Below, one piece after another: positions 5,550-12,715 of a stretch of 14,073 nt of DNA (positions are counted from its first letter, which is position 1; every line of letters starts with the position of its first letter). Source of the stretch: an uncultured Alphaproteobacteria bacterium (GTDB taxonomy: Bacteria; Pseudomonadota; Alphaproteobacteria; Rs-D84); contig CALCEG010000017.1 in assembly GCA_937900435.1 (NCBI GenBank), positions 1 through 14,073 of the forward strand, written 5' to 3'. Made by a program: the position numbers and the translations under genes. The notes below the pieces were generated by a model, which was given only the letters and a program-made list of their open reading frames with translations, was not told the origin of the DNA and did no database searches.

Positions 5550-6938
5550 TTACATCAATCGGTCATAAATTACAGGTGTCTTGTTTATCGTATATATGCG
5601 ACCATCGTTTTCAATATTGTAATAAAAATAAATCACATTTGAAGCTCCATCCTTGCCGTCCCATGGATTATAACCATCAATAATCTGACGCGATGTGTTG
5701 CGCGGAAAAACAGTTCTGAAGGTATTATCAAAAACACGCGAATACACATCATCAAATTCTGGCGACACAATCAGATTCATCGCAATAACACCATTTGGCG
5801 CAACACGCGATTTTAAACGCGACATAAATTCTGCCGTTATAAAACCTTCGGGAACTTGGAACGAATTTGAATATACGTCCAATAAAATAAAATCATACCG
5901 TGTATCAGTGTTCTTTAAAAACTGGCTGGCGTCCGCAACAACAAACTGTTTGTTCGGTGTTAATTTTTGCCCCAAGAAATATTTTTCTGATACTTCTTTT
6001 AGAGTATGCTCTATATCAACAAAAGTATAATCGTTATGCGTATCGTGCAGACCAAGTGTAAAACCACCTGCCCCCAGGACAAGTATGCGATACGTCTTGC
6101 TTTTGGGCATCGTATAAATAAAATTATGATTCAGGTAATTAATATATTCTGCCGCGGTATCAGTGCTGGGCTGATACACAGACATCGGCAAACCATTCAT
6201 ATATAAAATGCGCGTATCCTCTTCGCTGACCACTGATATAGTTGAATTCGCATTGTTTACCAAAATGCCAAACATACGCCGCTGATATGCGTTACTGTTT
6301 ATTAATAACGATAACGTCAACGCAAGCGTACCCAGCACCCACGCCAAATAACCACGATATAATATAAACGCACCAATAACCGACAATAAGGTTATAAGCA
6401 TAACAGTATAATTCACGCCAACAAACGGCATCAACAATAATGTCGTTATAATAGAACCAAAAACAGAACCAATCGTATCCCACGCCATTACGCCACCCGT
6501 ATAATTAGAATTCTGTAAACGCAACTGGCGCGATAATAATGTCGTGTTAAAACCAAATAAAAATGGACCAGCCGATAAAAATACCAGCGAGTAAATAAAT
6601 GTCTGAAACGCACCAGATGTTATGCCACTACTGTACAACCATGTGAAATACATAGTTATCAGTGGAAAACTGGCCGCAAAAACAGATAAAAATGCAATAA
6701 ATAAAAAACTGCTGTTTAAAATTTTGCAAATCTTGGCACTGTTAACGCGTTGCGATTCGCCTGCGAAATACCCCAGCGACATAAAACCTAAAAACATTGC
6801 CATTATAATACTGGTTATAACAGCACTGCTGCCAACAAAAAACGACAATTGACGCAAAACAGATAATTCTAACCCCAGACTAACATAGCCATTTAAAAAA
6901 ATTAAAAATATCAATGTTGCGCGTGATTTTTGTTGCAT
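5550..6938 (-). CDS. Membrane-fused spermidine-synthase-like protein
   Basis: A 462-residue two-part protein. Residues 1 to about 213 form roughly seven hydrophobic segments, the integral-membrane domain often fused to spermidine-synthase-like enzymes. The soluble part has a Rossmann nucleotide-binding loop GAGGFTLG at 289-296, an acidic strand end VDIE at 307-310, a VADASQFL segment near 334-341 and the LLDVYSN segment around Asp354, all as in aminopropyltransferases. Family members transfer aminopropyl groups from decarboxylated SAM, but many fused members have unknown substrates. No speD or other polyamine gene is in the window. The ATG has AAGGAAAGAG just before it and a good promoter. 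The stop abuts the terminator shared with sodB. Confidence 0.82.
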   Translation of the reverse strand: MQQKSRATLIFLIFLNGYVSLGLELSVLRQLSFFVGSSAVITSIIMAMFLGFMSLGYFAGESQRVNSAKICKILNSSFLFIAFLSVFAASFPLITMYFTWLYSSGITSGAFQTFIYSLVFLSAGPFLFGFNTTLLSRQLRLQNSNYTGGVMAWDTIGSVFGSIITTLLLMPFVGVNYTVMLITLLSVIGAFILYRGYLAWVLGTLALTLSLLINSNAYQRRMFGILVNNANSTISVVSEEDTRILYMNGLPMSVYQPSTDTAAEYINYLNHNFIYTMPKSKTYRILVLGAGGFTLGLHDTHNDYTFVDIEHTLKEVSEKYFLGQKLTPNKQFVVADASQFLKNTDTRYDFILLDVYSNSFQVPEGFITAEFMSRLKSRVAPNGVIAMNLIVSPEFDDVYSRVFDNTFRTVFPRNTSRQIIDGYNPWDGKDGASNVIYFYYNIENDGRIYTINKTPVIYDRLM

Positions 6939-6969
6939 CTCTTTCCTTTTTAGTTTTTACACGCAAAGG

Positions 6970-6998
6970 ATTCTATTAAAAAAGAGATTTTTGTGCAA
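6970..6998 (-). promoter_or_regulatory. Promoter of the spermidine-synthase-like gene
   Basis: On the minus strand TTGCAC (6993-6998) and TAGAAT (6970-6975) are separated by exactly 17 bases. It lies in the 67 bases after the upstream GNAT gene, so the membrane protein can be expressed independently of it. Confidence 0.7.
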
Positions 6999-7005
6999 CG
7001 TATTT

Positions 7006-7305
7006 TTAACGCACGTGCATCAAACGAACATCGTCAAATTCGGGATACCGATTGAACATCGCGCGCGCAAATGGACACAATGCCAAGATATGCTTTTGCT
7101 GACTGCGCGCCATATTCGCTACATTACGAACCAGTGTTAAACCAACCTGATGATGTCTGAATTCTGGGGCGACACCAGTGTAATCAATTATAATTTTATC
7201 AGAACCAACGCGCGCAAAAGTTATTTCACCAACTTTTTGGCCTTGGTAAATCGCTTCGAACCCATTACCGGTTTGAGATATAAAATACTTAATTTCTGGG
7301 ACCAT
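7006..7305 (-). CDS. Small GNAT-fold N-acetyltransferase of the YjdJ type
   Basis: A 99-residue protein that fits the mini-GNAT family (Pfam Acetyltransf_CG, YjdJ-like) in length and pattern. It has a GEITFARV strand, the KIIIDYTGVAPEFRHHQVGLTLV segment covering the acetyl-CoA binding region, and the family-typical ALCPFARAMFNRYPEFDDV C-terminus. The usual pyrophosphate loop (R/Q-x-x-G-x-G/A) is degenerate here: RHHQVGLTL. The substrate is unknown for this group. No Shine-Dalgarno precedes the ATG; an extended -10 box lies six bases upstream instead, suggesting leaderless translation. The spermidine-synthase-like gene follows after 67 bases with its own promoter. Confidence 0.8.
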   Translation of the reverse strand: MVPEIKYFISQTGNGFEAIYQGQKVGEITFARVGSDKIIIDYTGVAPEFRHHQVGLTLVRNVANMARSQQKHILALCPFARAMFNRYPEFDDVRLMHVR

Positions 7306-7311
7306 AATAGA

Positions 7312-7320
7312 AATATATCA
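7312..7320 (-). promoter_or_regulatory. Extended -10 box next to the start of the YjdJ-like gene
   Basis: TGATATATT on the minus strand (TATATT at 7312-7317 preceded by TGA) ends six bases before the ATG, so transcription should begin at or close to the A of the start codon. No good -35 is visible at 16-18 bases, which an extended -10 can tolerate. Confidence 0.45.
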
Positions 7321-7388
7321 CGAAACGAATTTTATTGGCATAAGACAGTATTCAAATGAAATTTTTGCTGATTTTCTGTCTGTTATAC

Positions 7389-7414
7389 AAAAAAACACCG
7401 GCGATGCCGGTGTT
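7389..7414 (-). terminator. Intrinsic terminator after the DUF2147 gene
   Basis: A perfect 9-bp stem AACACCGGC/GCCGGTGTT (7394-7402 with 7406-7414) with a GAT loop lies three bases beyond the stop codon. On the minus strand it is followed by seven T. Confidence 0.93.
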
Positions 7415-7417
7415 GTT

Positions 7418-7936
7418 TTATTTCTGGGGATTCCAGTTCGACGTATCCAGATTTTGTATTTCTGTTGGCAAACTGGCCATATCAAGCACATTCCATTTCT
7501 GGGTGCGACCGAATGGTCCAATTTTTCCACGAACATTTAGAATACTTGGTTGGTCTTGCCACATAACGCTGCGATAAACCTTGCCTGATTTTGGGTCCAT
7601 AATTTTGCCATCTTCGTATTCAGAATCGTCCGAATCCCATTCCATATCCCAGATTATGTCCAAGCCTGCCATCTTTGGCGCGCCGTTGACTTTTTCTGCA
7701 ACACGAATTGGATTGTTTATTGTTTCAGATATTTTACCGTCTGTGTCATACAACGCGATAATGCGACCAGCGATTTTTGTTTCGTCTTCATCGCGGTATT
7801 CGTATATTTGAACAATAGATTTTGCCTGTTTAGTTTCGTCATCAATAGTTTGATACACACCAACAAAAGGCATCGCTGCATTCGCCATTAATGTTGGCAA
7901 CGCAAATAAAGTTGCAAATAAAATTGTCTTTTTCAT
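7418..7936 (-). CDS. Secreted DUF2147 family protein
   Basis: A 172-residue protein with a signal peptide (MKKTILF start, hydrophobic core, cleavage likely after ANA at 18-20), so it is exported. The mature part matches the DUF2147 pattern: an early GVYQTIDDET strand, KSIVQIYEY, GRIIALYD, the GLDIIWDM segment, GKIMDPKSGKVYRS, and the C-terminal LNVRGKIGPFGRTQKW. DUF2147 proteins are lipocalin-like beta structures of unknown function, widespread in Proteobacteria and Bacteroidetes. The start has AAGGAAG (7944-7950) seven bases upstream. The gene is monocistronic, with terminators on both sides. Confidence 0.88.
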   Translation of the reverse strand: MKKTILFATLFALPTLMANAAMPFVGVYQTIDDETKQAKSIVQIYEYRDEDETKIAGRIIALYDTDGKISETINNPIRVAEKVNGAPKMAGLDIIWDMEWDSDDSEYEDGKIMDPKSGKVYRSVMWQDQPSILNVRGKIGPFGRTQKWNVLDMASLPTEIQNLDTSNWNPQK

Positions 7937-8000
7937 ATTTATACTTCCTTGATAAGTTTTTGCATATATTGGACAAGCTTATTCTAAATATAAAGCAAAT

Positions 8001-8028
8001 AAAAAAGCAATGTAAAAAAACATTGCTT
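8001..8028 (-). terminator. Intrinsic terminator after pepO
   Basis: On the minus strand an 8-bp stem AAGCAATG/CATTGCTT (8021-8028 with 8005-8012) encloses an eight-base T-rich loop and runs into a six-base T tract. It lies seven bases beyond the peptidase stop codon. Confidence 0.85.
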
Positions 8029-8035
8029 GTTATAT

Positions 8036-10018
8036 TTACCATAACTTTACACGAAGGTCTGGTGCCAGATACAGTTTGCTGTCCGAAGCGATATTAAACG
8101 CATCGTACCACGCGTTTATGTGCGGCAATATTCCGTTAACGCGATTCTTGCCCAGCGAGTGTTCATCAACCTTGGTCAGACGCAGTTCTTCGTCTGGTCT
8201 GATATTCTGCCCCCAAACGCCAGCATACGCAATAAAGAAGCGCATATCAGATGTCAAATTCGCAACTGATTCGGATGGGGTGCCGTACTTTTTATACGCA
8301 TCAAACGCAATCGTTACGCCGCCATAATCCGCCAAATTTTCACCTAATGTAAATTCGCCGTTCGCATTGACTTCATCGTTTATTTTAATCTGGTTAAAGA
8401 AATTTTTCATAACACTTGCGCGTTCATCAAACCCGCGCGCATCGTCCGCAGTCCACCAGTCTTTCATATTTCCTTCTTGGTCGAAATGTCGCCCAGAATC
8501 ATCAAAACCATGCGTCATTTCGTGCCCAATAACCGCACCAATCGCACCATAGTTAAACGCATCGTCCGCAGACATATCAAAGAATGGATTTTGCAATATG
8601 CCAGCTGGGAAACAAATTTCATTTGTTGATGGATCATAATACGCATTAACTTCGTGCGCGTTCATATACCAGATGCTGGGGTCTTTGCGTTTTCCAATTT
8701 TTTCAATCCAAAATGCGTCTTCGAATTCAGAAACGCGTATCATATTTTCCCACAAGGAATCATTCGTGATTTCTAACCTTGAATAGTCGCGCCATTTATC
8801 AGGGAACCCAATCTTTGCGCGGAATGTAGATAATTTTTCCAACGCTTTTTTCTTGGTATCATCAGACATCCAACTTAATCCCTGTATCCTGTCGCCGTAT
8901 GCACGTTGTAAATTTTTCACAAGTGTTTGCATACGTTTTTTTGCGTCCGCGGAAAAATATTTTTCAACGTATAAACGCCCAACCTGTTCGCCCAAAGAAT
9001 CATCAATCAGTGCAACTGCACGCTTCCAACGTGGTTTTGGTTCTTTTTGCCCTGCCATTGTGCGATTGTAAAAATCAAACGAGATACTGTATGTTTTGTC
9101 GTCTAGTAATGTGTCTGCCCCAGAAACAATTCTGTATTTCAAATACGTTTTGATTAATTCAAAATCTGTATCGTTCATAATCGCGATAGATTCTGCGATT
9201 GCTTCGGGTTGTCCAATGTTGATAAATTCTGCTGCCGATGCACCACGCGCAGTTAAAAAAGCATCCCAGTCAAAACCAGAAAATTTTTCTTTGATTTCTG
9301 CAACACTCATTTTATGATAGTTTGCGTGCGGGTCGCGCAGTTTTTCTTTTGGATAGAACGATTTTGCCATACGTTCTTCCAATTTATACAACTTTTCAAC
9401 ATTGACATTTATGCCAAAGTTATTCATTTGTTTAGCGATAAAATCTTTATACTTTTTTCTGATTTCAACAGACTTGGCATCTGTGTCAAAATAATAATCA
9501 CGCGATAGCCCAAGTCCGCCCTGGACAATATTGTATAAATAATATTCGCTGTCCATTTCGTCCAGCGCAACGCCATCACCCCAAAACGCAGACGAAAAAC
9601 GATGCATTTTACCCAGATATTTTTCTAAATCTTTGCGTGTCAGATTATTGATTTCGGCGATTTGTGGTGCAACCGGTGTTGTACCATCTACATTTAATTT
9701 TGCTTCGTCCATGGCAATCTTGTATAACGTGCCGATTTTGCCAGAATCATTTTCAGCGATTTCACGAGTACGTTGTAAATTCGTGTCGCGCAAAATATCA
9801 AATGCGCCGTATCTGGAATAGTCGTCTGGGATTGGATTTGCCTGTTGCCAACCATTCGTTGCATACTTGTAAAAATCATCACCTGCATTAAAACTGGTGT
9901 CCATATTTTCTAGTTTTATACCTGCATTCACGACCTTCTCCTTTTGTATGTTTTGCGCCCATACTATTGCAGCAATTACCGCAATAATTCCGACAATGTT
10001 CCAAAATTTACTTTTCAT
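8036..10018 (-). CDS. pepO: M13 family zinc metallopeptidase (neprilysin/PepO type)
   Basis: A 660-residue zinc endopeptidase of the neprilysin family, which cleaves small peptides. One hydrophobic segment at 6-22 with a Lys-bearing N-terminus is either an uncleaved anchor or a signal peptide, so the catalytic part should face the periplasm. The N-terminal M13 domain begins with DDFYKYATNGW near 47. The catalytic signature is intact: HEMTH at 499-503 (zinc ligands His499, His503; catalytic Glu500), ENLAD at 560-564 (ligand Glu560, supporting Asp564), and the substrate-binding NAYY at 458-461. The C-terminus has VNGILPHINAWYDAF and ends in Trp, but Leu-Ala replaces the usual Cys before it. Translation is coupled to hemW: its AAGG site lies in the last codons of hemW, and its ATG begins two bases after the hemW stop. 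The reason for pairing these genes is unclear. Confidence 0.94.
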   Translation of the reverse strand: MKSKFWNIVGIIAVIAAIVWAQNIQKEKVVNAGIKLENMDTSFNAGDDFYKYATNGWQQANPIPDDYSRYGAFDILRDTNLQRTREIAENDSGKIGTLYKIAMDEAKLNVDGTTPVAPQIAEINNLTRKDLEKYLGKMHRFSSAFWGDGVALDEMDSEYYLYNIVQGGLGLSRDYYFDTDAKSVEIRKKYKDFIAKQMNNFGINVNVEKLYKLEERMAKSFYPKEKLRDPHANYHKMSVAEIKEKFSGFDWDAFLTARGASAAEFINIGQPEAIAESIAIMNDTDFELIKTYLKYRIVSGADTLLDDKTYSISFDFYNRTMAGQKEPKPRWKRAVALIDDSLGEQVGRLYVEKYFSADAKKRMQTLVKNLQRAYGDRIQGLSWMSDDTKKKALEKLSTFRAKIGFPDKWRDYSRLEITNDSLWENMIRVSEFEDAFWIEKIGKRKDPSIWYMNAHEVNAYYDPSTNEICFPAGILQNPFFDMSADDAFNYGAIGAVIGHEMTHGFDDSGRHFDQEGNMKDWWTADDARGFDERASVMKNFFNQIKINDEVNANGEFTLGENLADYGGVTIAFDAYKKYGTPSESVANLTSDMRFFIAYAGVWGQNIRPDEELRLTKVDEHSLGKNRVNGILPHINAWYDAFNIASDSKLYLAPDLRVKLW

Positions 10019-10019
10019 T

Positions 10020-11078
10020 TTACCTTACCACGTTTGTTATCAAATTATCCAAAATTAACAACCCTTTGTCTGTTACACAAATGCGGTCGTTGAAATTTTG
10101 TATGTATTCAGGGTGATTGTGTACCCAATCTATATCAATAACGCTTTTTACGTCCTGTGTCAATCGACAACCGCGAACAGTTCGCAATCCTGTTAAGATT
10201 TTTTCAATCGCACGTTCATCAGACGATAATTCTTTGAAAAATTCGTCATTACCCAACTGTTCGTACCAAGTGTTATCTATCAAGACCCTGCCGGCGGCAC
10301 CCTGCCCAATTCCAATATACGGTTCACCGTCCCAAACGTTCTGATTGTGTCGACATTCGTTCCCAGAACACGCATAATTTGACACTTCGTATCGTGGTAA
10401 ATTTAAATTTTCTGCAATCACCTGATACATACACGCCATTTCATCATTAGTCGGCATATCAAGATTCATTTTTCCAAACGGCGTGTTTGGCTCAATGGTT
10501 AATTCATACAAAGAACAATGGGTTAAATTCAGCGAATTAATCTGTTTGCATATATTCACAACAGATGAAACTGTGTCATTGGGCAACCCGTATATAAAGT
10601 CTGCTGACACACGCAAACCGATATCTTGTGCAAACTTTATCAACTTTATCGTGTCGTCGGCACTGTGTATCCGACCCAAGAATTTTAATTCCAAATCGTC
10701 TAACCGTTGCGCACCCACAGACAACCGATTAATTCCCACAGATTTTAAAAACTTTAATTTTTTGTCGTCAAGTGTCGCAGGGTTCGATTCCAGCGTTATT
10801 TCCACATCTTTTGAAACCGCAAAGTTTTTATGAATTGTGCCAATAATTTGTTCAATATATTTTTCTGGGACCAATGACGGTGTACCACCACCAAAAAACA
10901 CAGTCGGAACATCTGATTTGCCCAGTCGCTGCCCCCAAGAAACAATTTCATCACAAACACTGTTTGCATACGTCCCCCAGTCTGGCTCTGCACACGCGTT
11001 TGAAAAAAATGCACAGTATTTGCACTTTGACCTGCAAAACGGAACGTGTATATAAATATTATGTGGATACTGTTTCAT
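10020..11078 (-). CDS. hemW: Radical SAM protein HemW (heme chaperone, formerly HemN-like)
   Basis: A 352-residue radical-SAM protein of the HemW family, proposed to bind heme and hand it to membrane targets; it is distinct from coproporphyrinogen oxidase HemN. The 4Fe-4S motif C-x3-C-x2-C is Cys15, Cys19, Cys22, and the SAM-binding GGGTPS is at 63-68. The ESNPATL, SVGAQRLDD and DFIYGLPNDT segments follow in family order, as does YEVSNYA. The HemW heme motif HNxxYW appears as HNQNVW (244-249), with Val in place of Tyr. The motif after the cluster reads CAFF instead of CDF. No Shine-Dalgarno is visible and the -10 box lies only nine bases before the ATG, so the transcript should be nearly leaderless. 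It is the first gene of the hemW-pepO operon. Confidence 0.93.
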   Translation of the reverse strand: MKQYPHNIYIHVPFCRSKCKYCAFFSNACAEPDWGTYANSVCDEIVSWGQRLGKSDVPTVFFGGGTPSLVPEKYIEQIIGTIHKNFAVSKDVEITLESNPATLDDKKLKFLKSVGINRLSVGAQRLDDLELKFLGRIHSADDTIKLIKFAQDIGLRVSADFIYGLPNDTVSSVVNICKQINSLNLTHCSLYELTIEPNTPFGKMNLDMPTNDEMACMYQVIAENLNLPRYEVSNYACSGNECRHNQNVWDGEPYIGIGQGAAGRVLIDNTWYEQLGNDEFFKELSSDERAIEKILTGLRTVRGCRLTQDVKSVIDIDWVHNHPEYIQNFNDRICVTDKGLLILDNLITNVVR

Positions 11079-11087
11079 ACTGTCTGT

Positions 11088-11115
11088 ATTTTACATTCAG
11101 AATATTTTTGCGCAA
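11088..11115 (-). promoter_or_regulatory. Promoter of the hemW-pepO operon
   Basis: On the minus strand TTGCGC (11110-11115) and TAAAAT (11088-11093) are separated by 16 bases. The -10 box ends nine bases before the hemW ATG, which predicts a leader of only a few bases. Confidence 0.6.
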
Positions 11116-11131
11116 GTTTTTAATTAAAAAC
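11116..11131. repeat. 16-bp perfect palindrome between divergent promoters, candidate operator
   Basis: GTTTTTAATTAAAAAC reads the same on both strands. It directly abuts the hemW -35 box and ends four bases before the -35 region of the divergent barrel gene. AT-rich palindromes arise by chance in such DNA, but the position between two promoters and the terminal G/C pair suit a regulator site. Confidence 0.4.
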
Positions 11132-11134
11132 ACT

Positions 11135-11162
11135 TTTATGCCACATAATTTTATGATATAAT
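11135..11162 (+). promoter_or_regulatory. Extended -10 promoter of the outer-membrane barrel gene
   Basis: TGATATAAT (TATAAT at 11157-11162) is a consensus extended -10. A weak -35 TTTATG (11135-11140) lies 16 bases upstream. The predicted start near 11169 leaves about 12 bases of leader, without a Shine-Dalgarno and filled by the 10-bp palindrome CGTATATACG (11171-11180) that touches the ATG. Confidence 0.7.
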
Positions 11163-11180
11163 ATAGACAACGTATATACG

Positions 11181-12698
11181 ATGAAGGCAAGGATATTTTC
11201 GATTTTAACTGGGATTTTTGCGCCGTTGGCGGTGTTTGCCGCGAACGAAGGGGTGCCTTCTTATTATCAAATTTCCGCTGTACCAAGCACAAATCAACGT
11301 GCATATGGTAATTATGCAAACCAAGGATACACAAAATACGTTGGACATTCTGGAAACAAACAGGTTGTTGGAACACGCACTTATTCGTACCAGGTGCCAC
11401 GCGCACAAATGCCGAACTTTATGGGGACAATGACCCCGAATGGCGTTGCAATGCCAATGGTGGCAGAAGATAAAACATTTTTTTGGGGCGAATATGTTCG
11501 ACGTTTTGCAGACTTTGAATTTGAAACAGGTGTAAATTCCATCTTGGAATGGGATGATATGATTTGGAATGAAATACGCCTGGGGGCGCGCCACAACTTT
11601 TCTTTGCGCGACTTTGATTTGTCTGTTTATGGGGAATATGCGTACGGCACAATGTCGCATGGCGGACTGTCAATGGACTATGACCTGAAGCCGTTTGATG
11701 AAGCATACCCAGAATACGGTATCTTTACGATATCAACCGGCGACCAGTCGGGACGCAGTAATTATTTGCGTCTGGGGATGTCCGCACACCATATCTGGGA
11801 TATCGGCGGATGGAAACTGTCCCCAACCATCGGGTATGAAATTTTTAAACACAACCTGGAAATGTCAAATCATTACTATCCGAACCCTGGGGTGTATCTG
11901 CCGTTGATGACAGACCAGGGGTATTATGTTTATGGTAATGAACTGGGCGAATTCTTTTCGGTGCCTGTTGGTGCAACACCACCCGAAGACTGGTATCAAG
12001 TATGTATGTCGCCAGAAGATATCAAGGTCGTGACAAATTTACCAAACGGTTCCAGCATTGATGGATTTCCATATTTAGGGAATGAGTTGGTGACTGGCGA
12101 TTATGAAATTTCTATGGGCACAATACCATGGGGGGTTGAATCTGGCGAATGTGTTATTATTGGTGGTGACGGTCCTGTTATTGTCGAAGGAACAACGCAT
12201 ATATATAACACAACCTGGTCAGGATTTTATGTAGGACTGGAAATAGAAAAACAAATGACACTAAAAGACAAATTGCGTATTTATATGCAGTTTGGAATGC
12301 CAAACTATTCGTCCGAAGGTATCTGGCCAAACCGTACAGACTGGCAACAAAACCCCAGCTTCTTGGACGAAGGGAATAACGGCGCATATTCTTATGCCGC
12401 GGAAATGGAATATGATTATAAAATATCTGACCGTCTGCAACTGTCGCTGAAAGTCGACATGAACTTGTTCCACGTTGGCAAAATCCCTGGGGAATTATAC
12501 GTCGCAGAATACAGTCAATATGTGATTGACGAAAACGGCCAATATGTTATGCAAGAAATCGAAGACGAATTTGGAAATATCTATTATGTCCCACTGTTAG
12601 AGACTGTCCCAGCGCACACAGAACAAGTTACGGATTCTTTAAAGCGCGCAACATGGCAATCGTTTGGATTGCATTTGGGATTTAAATATTCATTTTAA
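11181..12698 (+). CDS. Outer-membrane beta-barrel protein, possibly omptin-like
   Basis: A 505-residue outer-membrane protein. A signal peptide ends after AVFAA near residue 21, alternating Trp/Tyr-rich strands follow, and the C-terminus LGFKYSF ends in Phe, the usual barrel-insertion signal. Residues 22-90 form a Tyr/Gln/Asn-rich N-terminal extension, and about 240-350 look like one long acidic extracellular loop between strands. Several segments recall omptin proteases: LEWDDMIWNEIRLGARHNF, a MDYD motif at 165-168 where omptins carry their Asp-x-Asp pair, and YVGLEIEKQ followed by a Trp-rich loop. In that loop Asp387 is not followed by the expected His. It may be an inactive omptin relative or an unrelated barrel. 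No Shine-Dalgarno is seen. The transglycosylase gene follows 17 bases downstream. Confidence 0.75.
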   Translation: MKARIFSILTGIFAPLAVFAANEGVPSYYQISAVPSTNQRAYGNYANQGYTKYVGHSGNKQVVGTRTYSYQVPRAQMPNFMGTMTPNGVAMPMVAEDKTFFWGEYVRRFADFEFETGVNSILEWDDMIWNEIRLGARHNFSLRDFDLSVYGEYAYGTMSHGGLSMDYDLKPFDEAYPEYGIFTISTGDQSGRSNYLRLGMSAHHIWDIGGWKLSPTIGYEIFKHNLEMSNHYYPNPGVYLPLMTDQGYYVYGNELGEFFSVPVGATPPEDWYQVCMSPEDIKVVTNLPNGSSIDGFPYLGNELVTGDYEISMGTIPWGVESGECVIIGGDGPVIVEGTTHIYNTTWSGFYVGLEIEKQMTLKDKLRIYMQFGMPNYSSEGIWPNRTDWQQNPSFLDEGNNGAYSYAAEMEYDYKISDRLQLSLKVDMNLFHVGKIPGELYVAEYSQYVIDENGQYVMQEIEDEFGNIYYVPLLETVPAHTEQVTDSLKRATWQSFGLHLGFKYSF

Positions 12699-12715
12699 AG
12701 ATTTAAGGATGTTCA

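Noticed and set aside
11205..11660. 151-codon open frame antisense to the barrel gene
   Set aside because: Overlaps a gene with signal peptide and barrel ending, and its own translation is Cys/His-rich without domain logic.
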